The position numbers were made by a program, and so were the translations under genes. DNA of 64,000 nucleotides from Affinundibacterium nitidum (lineage in GTDB: Bacteria > Pseudomonadota > Gammaproteobacteria > Burkholderiales > Burkholderiaceae_D), in the NCBI RefSeq assembly GCF_014284155.1, contig NZ_JACOFZ010000002.1, forward strand, positions 406,711-470,710, read 5' to 3'. The notes below the pieces were generated by a model. It was not told where the DNA came from. It ran no database searches and saw only the letters and a list, made by a program, of their open reading frames with translations. Below, piece after piece: positions 19,166-28,582 of the stretch; positions within the stretch are counted from its first letter, which is position 1, and each line of letters begins with the position of its first letter.

Positions 19166-20164
19166 TCATTTGTCGTAGTGGGACATCGCAAACGCTAGTT
19201 GCTCAGCAACTTCTCTTCTAAATCTGTCGGGCGACAGAACTTCTACATCTGCTCCAAAGCCCAACAACCACCAACGGAATCTCCGATTATCGCGAACCAT
19301 AGTAGTCACTTCTAACGTCTGCATATCCAAATCACGAATGCTTTGGTCTTTTGATAGCGGTGTTTCCTTCAGATGAAACCCCGCCCCGTTATAGAAGCGC
19401 AGCACGACTTGGATTTCAGGCGCATCGCCACTAAATCCAAACGCACCAGATGCTATGTACGCATCAAGGTCAAAGTCTCTCAATTTTTGAGTCTTCGTTG
19501 GATGCATCTGAGCTGAGTGAATACGATGAAGCGCGAGAATACGCGCCGAGTCGTGCCCCTCAAAATTGGCAACTAAATATTGAGCTGCGCCGTGTTCGAC
19601 TAGTCCCAATAGATTGATAACGTATTCTTTAGGCTCTGACTTACCTTGGGCCTGGTAGTGGACTCGCAATTGATGATCACGCAGCAGCGCGGCGTGCACT
19701 TCTTTTTGTACCTCGTATGGCACATGCGGCTTCATCAATGGTTGGTTGGCTGGCACGGTGCGAATTTTGTCAGGCCACGAGCGAATTGCACTTTTGGCGA
19801 TGCCACTTGATAGCGTGCGTTTGGCTTCTTGAAAATAAGGTTCCAAATCTTGGGCCAAACTCTCAGGCAGCAATTGCTCGGCAAGTTGTTTGAGCATAAT
19901 AAAGCTCACGGCTTCCGCTTCACTCAAACCTGGAAACAAGTTGATTGCGACTCCTTGGGCGTAGCGCCACCATAACGCATTATCTTTTTCATCGGTGACG
20001 ATAGGATATGTCAGCGACAAACACTGCAAGTCTCGCTCAACGGTGCGTTTAGAGATACTGTGTCCAAGTGCTTCTAACTTTTGGTGAACATCAATTGTCT
20101 TGAGCGCTCTATCTTTTGACAGCATCTTCAAAATATCAAAGTGGCGCTTTAATGCATCAGACAT
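19166..20164 (-). CDS. WYL-domain transcriptional regulator
   Basis: Protein of 332 residues with an N-terminal HTH (HFDILKMLSK ... SISKRTVERDLQCL, residues 5-50), a WYL domain in the middle and a C-terminal WCX-like part containing FRWWLLGFGAD. WYL proteins sense ligands or nucleic acid and often repress defence operons; BrxR is the BREX example. I chose the ATG at 20164 because GGAG stands 6 bases upstream; the frame is open to 20191. It faces away from the unknown cluster beginning at 20557, and a TGCGAC-N7-GTCGCA palindrome lies between, so it could control that cluster, the BREX island, or both. Confidence 0.85.
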   Translation of the reverse strand: MSDALKRHFDILKMLSKDRALKTIDVHQKLEALGHSISKRTVERDLQCLSLTYPIVTDEKDNALWWRYAQGVAINLFPGLSEAEAVSFIMLKQLAEQLLPESLAQDLEPYFQEAKRTLSSGIAKSAIRSWPDKIRTVPANQPLMKPHVPYEVQKEVHAALLRDHQLRVHYQAQGKSEPKEYVINLLGLVEHGAAQYLVANFEGHDSARILALHRIHSAQMHPTKTQKLRDFDLDAYIASGAFGFSGDAPEIQVVLRFYNGAGFHLKETPLSKDQSIRDLDMQTLEVTTMVRDNRRFRWWLLGFGADVEVLSPDRFRREVAEQLAFAMSHYDK

Positions 20165-20191
20165 CCGTTCTCCCAAAAGTAAGCGCATCAC

Positions 20192-20447
20192 TTAATGCAC
20201 TTTTCATCCACGCGAAATAAAAATAGCTGCTAATCATATGGCATGGACAACAACTTTGAATAGGGCTTGTCGCAGCTTTTTGACAATTTATTTTCATCTA
20301 TCGAAGCACTAAAAAATCACGAACAAATTTACATGTAAATGAATTTATATTTTCCGTTTTATTACGCGTAAAAATGATCTGCTTTCAGGGCGTTTGGAGT
20401 CTCAAACAACAAGCTCGCTTGATTTGATTTCTAGGTTAACGATGCAT
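20192..20447. other. Divergent intergenic region with TTACATG palindrome
   Basis: Upstream region of the WYL gene (leftward) and of the 141-aa gene (rightward). It has a perfect 14-bp palindrome ATTTACATGTAAAT at 20327-20340 and an orphan half site TTGTCGCA near 20268. A related inverted repeat CATGTAA-N9-TTACATG lies upstream of the subtilase gene (23434-23456). No gene seen. Confidence 0.4.
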
Positions 20448-20466
20448 CGCGACAAAGCTTGTCGCA
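20448..20466. promoter_or_regulatory. Operator-like palindrome CGCGAC-N7-GTCGCA (copy 1)
   Basis: 6-7-6 inverted repeat, 91 bp upstream of the 141-aa gene. Same architecture and nearly same sequence as copies at 21577, 28104 and 31407. Confidence 0.55.
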
Positions 20467-20556
20467 TGTGACTTTTATGCTGAGCTGAATTTCGAAGTGA
20501 ACAAACATTTCGAACAAAATCTGAAATGAAAATATTTCTAAGCTTGAGGACATACT

Positions 20557-20982
20557 ATGACTGCACAAGCGAGTGAGAAGCTCATTCACCAAGGCAAAGG
20601 GCTTCTCATGCATTCATTACCCTTAAATCGGTGCCGATCATTCAATATCAAAGCAAGAGAACTACTCATCAGCAGCACGGGGCTATGGCGTGGCTACCTA
20701 GGTGACTGGACCATCATCGATGGTCGCCTTTATTTAATAGGTATTCATGGCACATTGAAAAATGGAGAAAAGGTATCGCTTTACTACTTCTTCCCAGGTT
20801 ACCCGAATATCGTCTTTGCTCATTGGTCCAGTGGTTCCCTCGAGGTCATGTTTGGCAAATGCATCGAATACATCCATATGGGTTTTGCCAGTCGTTATGA
20901 AAAAGAGTGGCACATCTTTGTCGAAAATGGCGTCGTCGTCGGCGAGAAAACTATTCTCAATTCCCCAGTTCAACGACCATAA
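20557..20982 (+). CDS. Hypothetical protein, paralogue A1
   Basis: 141 residues, no family recognised. It is clearly paralogous to the 143-aa protein at 21646: shared MTAQ start, a GLWRGYLG/ALWRGYIG motif, LYLIGI, FPG, and (I/V)HMGF followed by a FVENG(V/I)V terminus. No signal peptide or membrane helix. The first of a run of plus-strand genes opposite the WYL regulator; a palindromic operator-like site lies 91 bp upstream and a GAGG ribosome site directly before the ATG. Confidence 0.7.
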   Translation: MTAQASEKLIHQGKGLLMHSLPLNRCRSFNIKARELLISSTGLWRGYLGDWTIIDGRLYLIGIHGTLKNGEKVSLYYFFPGYPNIVFAHWSSGSLEVMFGKCIEYIHMGFASRYEKEWHIFVENGVVVGEKTILNSPVQRP

Positions 20983-21011
20983 GAATATAGAACCTTATTT
21001 GAGAGCTCAGC

Positions 21012-21488
21012 ATGACCGAAGCGAATACACCTAAGACAGTCCTTAATAAGATAGCGCAATTTATCTTATTGTCCCCCGTCCTATTATTAATGTCGCCCAT
21101 GCTCATTTATTGGACGATTGAAGATATTCGATTTAAAAGACGCCCCAAAGCACAACCGCATGTGTTTAAACCAAAGATTAGTGAGCTCATCGAAAGGCTC
21201 AGCATCGACACAATCGAAGCAGCAGAGCTTATCTATGACCCGTTGGATGCGGTACCACGACTTCCATTTGGCCATGAAAATTCCTGTTGGGTAGAGTTCA
21301 AGTCTCATCTTGAAGTAGACGATGAATTATGGTCGTTTGATGCCCAGATTGAAAATGAATGGGGCTGTGTCGAATATTGCGAGGGCTATGCCTCAGTCCG
21401 AATTAGCACAAACGAAATTGGAGAGTGTTTTTTTACGCGAAGCTCATCTGTACCCAGGACAAACCAGCATGATGTAGGAGTTCCGTAA
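21012..21488 (+). CDS. Hypothetical membrane-anchored protein
   Basis: 158 residues. One hydrophobic helix at about 12-35 (ILLSPVLLLMSPMLIYW), then a basic stop-transfer segment RFKRRPK and a soluble C-terminal domain with several tryptophans and acidic residues; topology is likely N-terminal anchor with cytoplasmic domain. It begins 29 bp after the 141-aa gene and is likely co-transcribed with it. No known family. Confidence 0.6.
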   Translation: MTEANTPKTVLNKIAQFILLSPVLLLMSPMLIYWTIEDIRFKRRPKAQPHVFKPKISELIERLSIDTIEAAELIYDPLDAVPRLPFGHENSCWVEFKSHLEVDDELWSFDAQIENEWGCVEYCEGYASVRISTNEIGECFFTRSSSVPRTNQHDVGVP

Positions 21489-21576
21489 GTGTTGAGCCTA
21501 CATCGAACGAGATATCAAAGAAAACCCAAGTATGTCAAAAACTATCTTGCAACGGAATATGTTCGAGGGGCTCCAT

Positions 21577-21595
21577 TGCGACATCAAATGCCGCA
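21577..21595. promoter_or_regulatory. Operator-like palindrome TGCGAC-N7-GCCGCA (copy 2)
   Basis: Same 6-7-6 repeat with one mismatch in the right arm, 50 bp upstream of paralogue A2, where it could overlap the promoter. Confidence 0.5.
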
Positions 21596-21645
21596 TCTCA
21601 ACAATAAAGTATTAGCTCATTTTTTTACTAAGCAGGAGGCAAACA

Positions 21646-22077
21646 ATGACTGCACAATTTGCTGAAGAGTTGCATTACAACGGTATAGAAATGAGACTTT
21701 TCTCATTACCTTTAGAAAGTTCGCCTCATTATCAAGAATACGCTCCGAAGATTCAATGCAATTGCACCGCACTTTGGCGAGGCTATATCGGTAAGTGGGA
21801 GATCGTTGATCACTCTCTCTATCTTATTGGAATTAAAGGAGAGACCGTTGAAGGTCTAAATATACAGCTAAGCGATATCTTTCCTGGTTGCTGCGATCGT
21901 ATATTCGCCGAATGGTACACCGGCAAACTTCGTGTTCCGCGTGGGGATTGTATGGATTACGTGCACATGGGGTTTTTTAGCACCTACGAGGAGGATCTAT
22001 TGATCTTTGTCGAAAACGGGATAGTGAAGATATCCGAAACGATATCTAACATCAACCCCGGTTTGCCTTTGCAATGA
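21646..22077 (+). CDS. Hypothetical protein, paralogue A2
   Basis: 143 residues, related to the protein at 20557 over its whole length (roughly half the residues match by eye; ALWRGYIGKWEIVD, SLYLIGIKG, DYVHMGFFSTYEEDLLIFVENGIV). GGAGG precedes the ATG at good spacing. Soluble, no recognised domain. The repeated pairing of A-type genes with the larger B-type gene downstream suggests a functional unit. Confidence 0.7.
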   Translation: MTAQFAEELHYNGIEMRLFSLPLESSPHYQEYAPKIQCNCTALWRGYIGKWEIVDHSLYLIGIKGETVEGLNIQLSDIFPGCCDRIFAEWYTGKLRVPRGDCMDYVHMGFFSTYEEDLLIFVENGIVKISETISNINPGLPLQ

Positions 22078-22187
22078 GATCAGAGCGATCACTTCATCAC
22101 GTAAACCATGGAACTAATTCGCTTTTCTAGTAGTGACGACGGTACCGCTCTAACTAAACCTTGGCCTCAATCGCTTTCATCAAGACT

Positions 22188-23270
22188 ATGCAAACTACAA
22201 CCACGATCATATCGAGAGATCACCGCGAGCAGTTGAGTCTACAGGAACAAATCGACATTGGTATTTTCCGCAGTCGCAAGCGTCCCGACGAAGAGCATCG
22301 ATTTATCGTGGCTTGCGATGCGCGACCGCTGTTGGCACTTTTTGATGCAGCAGCACTCGGGAGCCGCGTTTATGAACTAATGACCATCGCTCGTCCAGCC
22401 GATATCCTGTCATATCTACATTTAACGATGATTGATGTGGATGAAGGAGTACTGAACTTTGTCAGAAACAGAATCAAAGCAAAGGAGTTCTTCAAAGAGG
22501 TTAACTTTGAGAATGGGATTGCCTTCTTAGACTTTGACCAATGCTTTACGCTAATGGAAGACGACAATGAAGACTTCGAAAGAATCTGGCTCTCCCATCG
22601 TCGAAGCACCTATTGGAGCAAAAAACTCCTCACCCTCCTCTCGCTAACCAAAGAGGTGCAACAAAGCATTCGACAAATCGATGATTTCTTACTCCAACAT
22701 GAAATTAAGTTGATCGACCATGGACAACATCATCGCGATCTCATTCCCAAAATCGATCGCCTTTCACTCTTAGAGAATAAAGCCTACAGGAAGTCGACGT
22801 TACCGGAGCCACTATTTACGACAATTGCGCAACTCATTCAGCAAGACGATATCAGATCAGTGTCATGTCCATTTACAGACTACCCGTTATGGCGCCTACT
22901 AGTTGAAGAACAAATTCGACGCGCACAGAAAAGTGGCCTGCCAGCCAAAGAAGCTTTTTTCTTAAGCGGGCCAGATGGTTACAAAATGAACCTCACTGGC
23001 GCAGATACTCGTTACTACCCAAATGAACCTGAGGACTGGGGTGGCATAGTACACGTACCCTATGAAGGAGCAACGGGAGCAGACCTCTTTATCAAACCAG
23101 ATTGGCACAACTTCCGTAAAGATCAAGCGGGAGAGGATGGCAGTCTATCCAACGCCTTGTTCGGCAAGCCTTGCCGGTACATGTTGTCCGATAAGGATTA
23201 TGGTGAATTAGGTTGCGCGAGCAGGAGAGAAGTCGGAGATTGGGTTCTTTATCGATGTAATAAAGGCTAA
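22188..23270 (+). CDS. Hypothetical protein, paralogue B1
   Basis: About 360 residues, no family recognised. It is paralogous to the minus-strand gene at 29953-31011: both have a DARPL-ALFDAA-GSRVYELM segment, RPAD--YLYL, a conserved SCP-TDY-LWR-LVEEQ-RRAQ, WGG-VHV and a C-terminal LFIKPDWHNFR-----GG SL ... GDW-LY. No signal or membrane helix. The open frame begins at a TTG at 22161; the ATG at 22188 is preferred. The conserved DWHNFR and SCPLTDY blocks look like active-site or binding segments, but I cannot name a reaction. Confidence 0.7.
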   Translation: MQTTTTIISRDHREQLSLQEQIDIGIFRSRKRPDEEHRFIVACDARPLLALFDAAALGSRVYELMTIARPADILSYLHLTMIDVDEGVLNFVRNRIKAKEFFKEVNFENGIAFLDFDQCFTLMEDDNEDFERIWLSHRRSTYWSKKLLTLLSLTKEVQQSIRQIDDFLLQHEIKLIDHGQHHRDLIPKIDRLSLLENKAYRKSTLPEPLFTTIAQLIQQDDIRSVSCPFTDYPLWRLLVEEQIRRAQKSGLPAKEAFFLSGPDGYKMNLTGADTRYYPNEPEDWGGIVHVPYEGATGADLFIKPDWHNFRKDQAGEDGSLSNALFGKPCRYMLSDKDYGELGCASRREVGDWVLYRCNKG

Positions 23271-23687
23271 CTGGCAAGGTCAATGGTCGAAAATTTTTCT
23301 AAAGATCTACCTATCTGATGACTACAGACATTCTTAAGCCTATTTTTAATATGTGCTAGCGCTACCGTGAATATTGTTATGGCGGATCAGTTTGTGGAAT
23401 TTGATATTTAACACGCAAAAAAAATGCTAATCACATGTAAGAATTATTTTTACATGCAAAACAAATGAAGAATCGTGACAAATCGACGCTGAAGCGTGGC
23501 ACGAAACTTGCGGATGAGTAGATCCTAATATGGACCGAACATGAATACGATCAAATAAGGTCATCCCCTGAGCGAGTAAATTCATGGGTGGCAGCGACAC
23601 GCTACACTTTCCGTTAAAACGAAACACACATAGATCTAAATGAAATTTTTAGTTCCAATATGATGTAAAACGCACAGGACAAAATTT
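23271..23687. other. Intergenic region before subtilase gene
   Basis: No gene seen. Contains the inverted repeat CATGTAA-N9-TTACATG at 23434-23456, similar to the palindrome at 20327. The region just before 23688 is AT-rich with AGGAC before the ATG and presumably carries the promoter of the protease gene. Confidence 0.35.
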
Positions 23688-26600
23688 ATGGGTAACGTAG
23701 TTTTCAAAGGCAATTTCTCTTACAACATCAACCGTGTAAGTAACACAGTAACGCTGCACGTCGATGAAATCGACAATAACTCATTGGACACGACAGGTAC
23801 TCTTCGAGTTGAATTATGGCTGACGACTACCCCTTGGAACCAAAATGGCTCTAATACAGGCTACAAAATTGCCGTTGACCGAATTACAGGCCCATCAAAT
23901 GGAACGCTCGGGCCGAATCAGTATTTTTCCAATATAACGGCTACTGTTCCATACATTAACTATCCACCAGCGGGAATGTATTTCGTCACGATGGTCGTTG
24001 CAGAATACACCGGGACTTCCCCCAACATAGACGATGGTTTTCTTGTTGACTCAGCGCAGACAATGTCCTCATTTATCTTTGTCGCTAGCGATGGAAGCCT
24101 AACTCAAAGTAGCAATCAAGCTCCCCAAATTAGTGTTGAATCAAATTCGATATCGGAGGGGGACGCTGGAACAAAAAACTTGGTTTTTAATTTAACTCTG
24201 TCACACATTACACCATACGATGTATCTGTCCAAGTCGACACTGGTGGTGAAACTGCCGTCGCTGGGGTTGATTATCAATTAGTGCATCAAACCGTTACCT
24301 TTAAGGCAGGAACTAGCACAGCGAGCGTTTCTGTACCGATTATTGGAAACACATCATTCGAGCCGAATCGTGTTTTCGATTTGATCTTAAGCCATCCCGT
24401 AAATGCGACGATTTCAGATAACGCCTGGGGTATCATAAAAGACGATGATACGTTGCCGGGGGTGACCTTACCACAAGATAGCGGCTTTCCATTTGAGTGG
24501 TATCTACACACGATACGAGCCGAGCTTGCATGGCAATTGGCAACAGGTGCTGGGGTCAAAGTTGGGGTATTTGATCAAGGTATCGATTCAACGAACCCAG
24601 ACCTTTCAAAGAACGTAAATTTCGGCTTAGGGCGAAACGCCTTTGATTTGAGTACTGGCGGCTCACCTGTCCTTTCTACGGATAGCCATGGGACATGGGT
24701 TGCTGGTGTGATAGCTGCGGCGAGGGATGATCAAGGCGAAATTGGTGTTGCATACGATGCTCAATTGGTATCTATCTATACTTCATCCTCAATTTCTGCA
24801 CGGTACGTTACTGAAATCAAAAATGCGTTTTTATATGCAAAAAATCTCGATGTCCTAAACAATTCTTGGGGATTCGGGAACTTGCTAAACTCCGGAACAA
24901 ACTGGGCATTCTTAGATAATGCCCAGAGTCCACTATTCCAACCCGCGTTTCAAGCGCTACAAGATTTAGTAACAAATGGTCGCCACGGACTCGGAACTAT
25001 CGTGGTTCAGTCAGCCGGAAATACCTATTCAGTTGGCGATGACACCAACCTTCATAATTTCCAAAATAGCCGATACATTATTACCGTTGGTGGTACCGAC
25101 TATTTTGGACATGCTTCGCCTTTCAGCACGAGTGGAGCATCGATATTGGTTTCCGCTCCAGGCGGTGGCGGAGATCGAAATTTTAATAGCATCTTAACGA
25201 CAGATAGAAGCGGTGCCCTTGGTGGAGGGCCAGATAATTTCGCACTAGTCGACGGAACCTCTTTTTCATCTCCTGTCGTGTCTGGTGTCGTCGCATTGAT
25301 GTTAGAGGTAAATCCCAATCTGGGATACAGAGACGTCCAACAGATTCTTGCTTACACAGCACACCTAACCGATACGGGAAAAGGGTCCTGGAGCACCAAT
25401 GGTGCACATGATTGGAATGGCGGAGGACTACATTACAACTCGGTCGAACATTCATCTGGTTTCGGCCAGGTAGATGCACTTGCAGCTGTACGTCTTGCTC
25501 AGGGCTGGACCAATACCGCGCAAACCGTAACGAACACCAAAGAAGTAATTGCGAGTCAAACGCTTAACCAAACGATTCCAGACAACGATCGACAAATTGG
25601 CGTAAAAGGTTTTATTAACATTACGGAGCCTATGACAGTAGAGCGAGTGGATGTCACGGTCAATATTACCCATCCTTTCGTTGGCGATCTCTCTATTATT
25701 TTGACTTCCCCATCTGGTACTTCTAGCTTGTTGCTATGGAGACCTTCTGTCAGCGCCTTGAGCGCTATTGGCTCAAGTCAGGATAATATCCATTTCACTT
25801 TCGACACTGTACTTGACTGGGGCGAAAACTCTGTTGGCAACTGGCAATTAGCAGTGTATGACGCAGCGAAAGGAGATATTGGGACGTTCGAAAGTTGGAC
25901 GATTGACCTAATTGGAAAAGCTGCCAACAAGGATAATACCTTCATATATACAAACGAATATCCATACTTAGTCACATCGGATCCAGCGAGAGCAATGCTC
26001 ACTGACACCGACGGCGGTATCGATACAATAAATGCAGCTGCGTTAGGCTTAAATAATCGAATCGACCTAAGTAAAGCCACAACATCAATTTTAAATGGCG
26101 CCAATCTAACGATCTCTCCAACCACAACGATCGAAGACGCGACCGGTGGAAGTGGAAATGACACATTAATTGCTAACGCTATTGGAAGCGTTTTACGAGG
26201 CATGGATGGGAACGATACCCTAGCAGGCAATACGGGAAATGATAAGCTTTTTGGAGGCAAAGGTAACGACTCAATCAATGGTGACGCGGGAATCGATATA
26301 GCCGTTTTTAGTGGAAAATTGTCGAACTACAATCTAAACCACCAAGGAAAAACATACTCAGTGGTAGATAAAACTGGCATAGATGGCACTGACACAATTA
26401 CGAACGTTGAGACTCTCCAATTTTCTGATATGACAGTGAACCTGACAATTCAAGCCATCGCAGCGAATGCGCCGAAAGCAGGCGTTCAACGCCTGATGGA
26501 ATTGTATGTGGCGTTCTTTAACCGTGTTCCTGATGCAGATGGTATGGCATATTGGATTGGACAATTGGCTGAAGGGAAAACGATCAATCAGATTGCCGAC

Positions 26601-27029
26601 ACCTTCTATACCATTGGCGTGCAGTTCTCTAACTTGACTGGTTATAGAGCGAATATGAGCAACGCTGAGTTCATTAACATAGTCTACAAGAACGTTCTTG
26701 GTCGAACAGATGGCGCAGATGCTGGCGGGTTGGCTTATTGGACTGGAAAGCTCATCGATGGAACTGCCACTCGTGGGTCACTCGTTTCTACAATCCTCGA
26801 TGCAGCTCATACTTTTAAAGGCGATACCAATTTTGGATGGGTCGCCAACCTTCTAGATAACAAAATTACGGTGGCTAAAACTTTCGCGATCGATATGGGA
26901 TTGGGATATATTTCACAAAATGATTCTATTAGTTATGGGATGGCATTGGCTGCAGCTGTCACCCCAACTGATACGACCAATGCATTAAAATTGATTGGAG
27001 TATCTCCGTTGGATCTCAACTTAGTTTAG
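23688..27029 (+). CDS. Secreted multidomain subtilisin-like serine protease (Calx-beta, S8, P domain, RTX, DUF4214)
   Basis: 1113 residues. In order: an N-terminal beta domain (1-140), a Calx-beta domain (about 148-255), a peptidase S8 domain with Asp in VGVFDQGID (near 295), His in DSHGTWVAGV (near 333) and Ser in GTSFSSPVVSG (near 523), a proprotein convertase P domain (about 625-745), two or three RTX nonapeptides (GMDGNDTLAGNTGNDKL, near 838-865), and a DUF4214 domain (about 930-1060). There is no classical signal peptide; RTX repeats with DUF4214 at the C-terminus point to type I secretion, although no transporter genes are near. It probably degrades extracellular proteins. All three catalytic residues are present, so it should be active. 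Confidence 0.92.
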   Translation: MGNVVFKGNFSYNINRVSNTVTLHVDEIDNNSLDTTGTLRVELWLTTTPWNQNGSNTGYKIAVDRITGPSNGTLGPNQYFSNITATVPYINYPPAGMYFVTMVVAEYTGTSPNIDDGFLVDSAQTMSSFIFVASDGSLTQSSNQAPQISVESNSISEGDAGTKNLVFNLTLSHITPYDVSVQVDTGGETAVAGVDYQLVHQTVTFKAGTSTASVSVPIIGNTSFEPNRVFDLILSHPVNATISDNAWGIIKDDDTLPGVTLPQDSGFPFEWYLHTIRAELAWQLATGAGVKVGVFDQGIDSTNPDLSKNVNFGLGRNAFDLSTGGSPVLSTDSHGTWVAGVIAAARDDQGEIGVAYDAQLVSIYTSSSISARYVTEIKNAFLYAKNLDVLNNSWGFGNLLNSGTNWAFLDNAQSPLFQPAFQALQDLVTNGRHGLGTIVVQSAGNTYSVGDDTNLHNFQNSRYIITVGGTDYFGHASPFSTSGASILVSAPGGGGDRNFNSILTTDRSGALGGGPDNFALVDGTSFSSPVVSGVVALMLEVNPNLGYRDVQQILAYTAHLTDTGKGSWSTNGAHDWNGGGLHYNSVEHSSGFGQVDALAAVRLAQGWTNTAQTVTNTKEVIASQTLNQTIPDNDRQIGVKGFINITEPMTVERVDVTVNITHPFVGDLSIILTSPSGTSSLLLWRPSVSALSAIGSSQDNIHFTFDTVLDWGENSVGNWQLAVYDAAKGDIGTFESWTIDLIGKAANKDNTFIYTNEYPYLVTSDPARAMLTDTDGGIDTINAAALGLNNRIDLSKATTSILNGANLTISPTTTIEDATGGSGNDTLIANAIGSVLRGMDGNDTLAGNTGNDKLFGGKGNDSINGDAGIDIAVFSGKLSNYNLNHQGKTYSVVDKTGIDGTDTITNVETLQFSDMTVNLTIQAIAANAPKAGVQRLMELYVAFFNRVPDADGMAYWIGQLAEGKTINQIADTFYTIGVQFSNLTGYRANMSNAEFINIVYKNVLGRTDGADAGGLAYWTGKLIDGTATRGSLVSTILDAAHTFKGDTNFGWVANLLDNKITVAKTFAIDMGLGYISQNDSISYGMALAAAVTPTDTTNALKLIGVSPLDLNLV

Positions 27030-27359
27030 ATTTTTTCCTTGTTAGGTTTGTCCATCTTGTTCAAATCACTTGTTCCTTTGCTGGGTAGGTCTATACTGAG
27101 CTTACGGGCTGTAAAGATGGCGCATCAGAAGGAGAATGCATTCGGCGTCTTAAAATTCTCCCTTGGGAGAATTCCGGACGCTCGAATATAGCCTTAATTT
27201 ACAATGCGGCACCTGTGCATCAACGACTAATCACTATTCAACGGCTCAATACCTCGCCCAAGTTTGACGATTTCTTGGCGCCTACAACACACAACGTCCT
27301 TTTGTTGAATTAGTGCAAAGGTAAACCCAGCTCCATTAACTATTTTAGGGAGTAGATAG
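27030..27359. other. Intergenic region with strong palindrome
   Basis: No gene seen. AATTCTCCC-TT-GGGAGAATT at 27154-27173 is a perfect inverted repeat downstream of the protease gene. It lacks a T-run, so it may be a weak terminator or a protein-binding site. Confidence 0.35.
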
Positions 27360-27605
27360 ATGAACATCACACTGAATCCCAGAGCATGCGATCAGCTCCG
27401 AGCCATAAAAAAGGAGCTCACTATGTCCGAACAAGAGATAGTCCACATTGCGATTCAACGGCTATATAATGAAATTTTTTTAAAGCTAGAACCAGATGAT
27501 GGGCCACTCTCTGAGGAAGACCTCAAAGCCATACAAGCTAAGGCTGACGAGTATATCAAAGGCCCAGTCGTGTTCGAGCAATTTATGTTCAAAATGCCGG
27601 ATTGA
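27360..27605 (+). CDS. Small hypothetical protein, possible ribbon-helix-helix type
   Basis: 81 residues with an AGGGAG ribosome site 8 bases before the ATG. The first 45 residues (a short strand NITLNP followed by two predicted helices, CDQLRAIKKELTMSEQEIVHIAIQRLY) resemble a CopG-like ribbon-helix-helix or plasmid-type antitoxin. The acidic C-terminal part has no clear match. No toxin partner is adjacent in the same direction. Confidence 0.5.
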   Translation: MNITLNPRACDQLRAIKKELTMSEQEIVHIAIQRLYNEIFLKLEPDDGPLSEEDLKAIQAKADEYIKGPVVFEQFMFKMPD

Positions 27606-27649
27606 GTTTTCACTTAAAAATAGGCAATGTCGTACACCGTGCTTTGTAA

Positions 27650-27988
27650 CTAGTCTTTTCTCAGATGTAGAAAGAAGCCAATTCTCAACGCTGATATAGT
27701 CCAAACAACAGATAAACTCATCGTCACTTCGCTACGAGCTGAAACGCCGTCGCCTTCAGACTGAATATACAAAGCAACGAGATAAAAGGCTCCACTCGCC
27801 AACATCGCTGAGGTGAGTGTTGTCCCAATAATCCACCATATCGATATCGACTGGGTCGACAACTTCTCTTTTCTGACCAGTTCTCTCACAGTCGTCTGCC
27901 TTGTGGAAAATAGCCACCTTATTGGTAGCCAATACTCTAGCCACGCCTGCTTAGCGCTAGCAAGAAAATAATGCCAGAACGTCGTCAT
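27650..27988 (-). CDS. Small membrane protein
   Basis: 112 residues with two hydrophobic segments, about 50-72 (IWWIIGTTLTSAMLASGAFY) and 88-106 (TMSLSVVWTISALRIGFF). AGGGA lies 7 bases before the ATG at 27988. The N-terminal 45 residues are amphipathic and basic (KQAWLEYWLPIRWLFSTR). Function unknown. It faces the small gene at 27360, and the operator-like palindrome at 28104 lies 116 bp upstream. Confidence 0.55.
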   Translation of the reverse strand: MTTFWHYFLASAKQAWLEYWLPIRWLFSTRQTTVRELVRKEKLSTQSISIWWIIGTTLTSAMLASGAFYLVALYIQSEGDGVSARSEVTMSLSVVWTISALRIGFFLHLRKD

Positions 27989-28103
27989 GGACTTTCCCTA
28001 ATTTCGGAGACAACTTTTACTTTCCAAATTGTTGTTGTTCGATAGCTAGGAGAAGCCCAAAAGAATTTACCAAGTTCTTTGAGCGTCAACCTTAGAACCA
28101 TCA

Positions 28104-28122
28104 TGCGACAAAAATCGTCGCA
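28104..28122. promoter_or_regulatory. Operator-like palindrome TGCGAC-N7-GTCGCA (copy 3)
   Basis: Perfect 6-7-6 inverted repeat between the leftward membrane protein gene and the rightward 439-aa gene. The remainder of 27989-28582 shows no convincing gene. Confidence 0.55.
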
Positions 28123-28582
28123 CAACACGACTATCCTAACTACTATCCAATGTCTTCTATTTTGAAAAAGTCGGCAGTCTAAACATTGCTACTAACGTTG
28201 GAATGGAAGTTGACTTAGGTCCGGCCGACTTTCGAGGAAGAGAGGGAATTTAGAAAGCGTATCCAGCATTGAAAGGGGTAGAAATTGAAACACAACGTAT
28301 TGATGAATAGAACGAATCTCCCAGATATGTAATATGTATGAATACATGTCTTGCTGCGATATGAGGAGCTAGAAATCTTGATCCTTTGTCTGACATAACG
28401 AAATGTGAGTTAATGAATGCCGCACGCTCTTGCCCTCACGGCGGATCCATCGCAAACCCAAATATTTTGAAATTTTATGATTGTAGCTGGATCAGAAATC
28501 GAAAAAACCTCTGTCTAATCGGGCTCCTTGACCGTCCTCATATCGATTCACTAGAGGCGACTTCATATAGGAATGATGCATC

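Noticed and set aside
19166-20164. Naming the WYL gene brxR
   Set aside because: It lies about 3 kb from the BREX operon with unrelated genes between and faces another cluster; assignment would be a guess.
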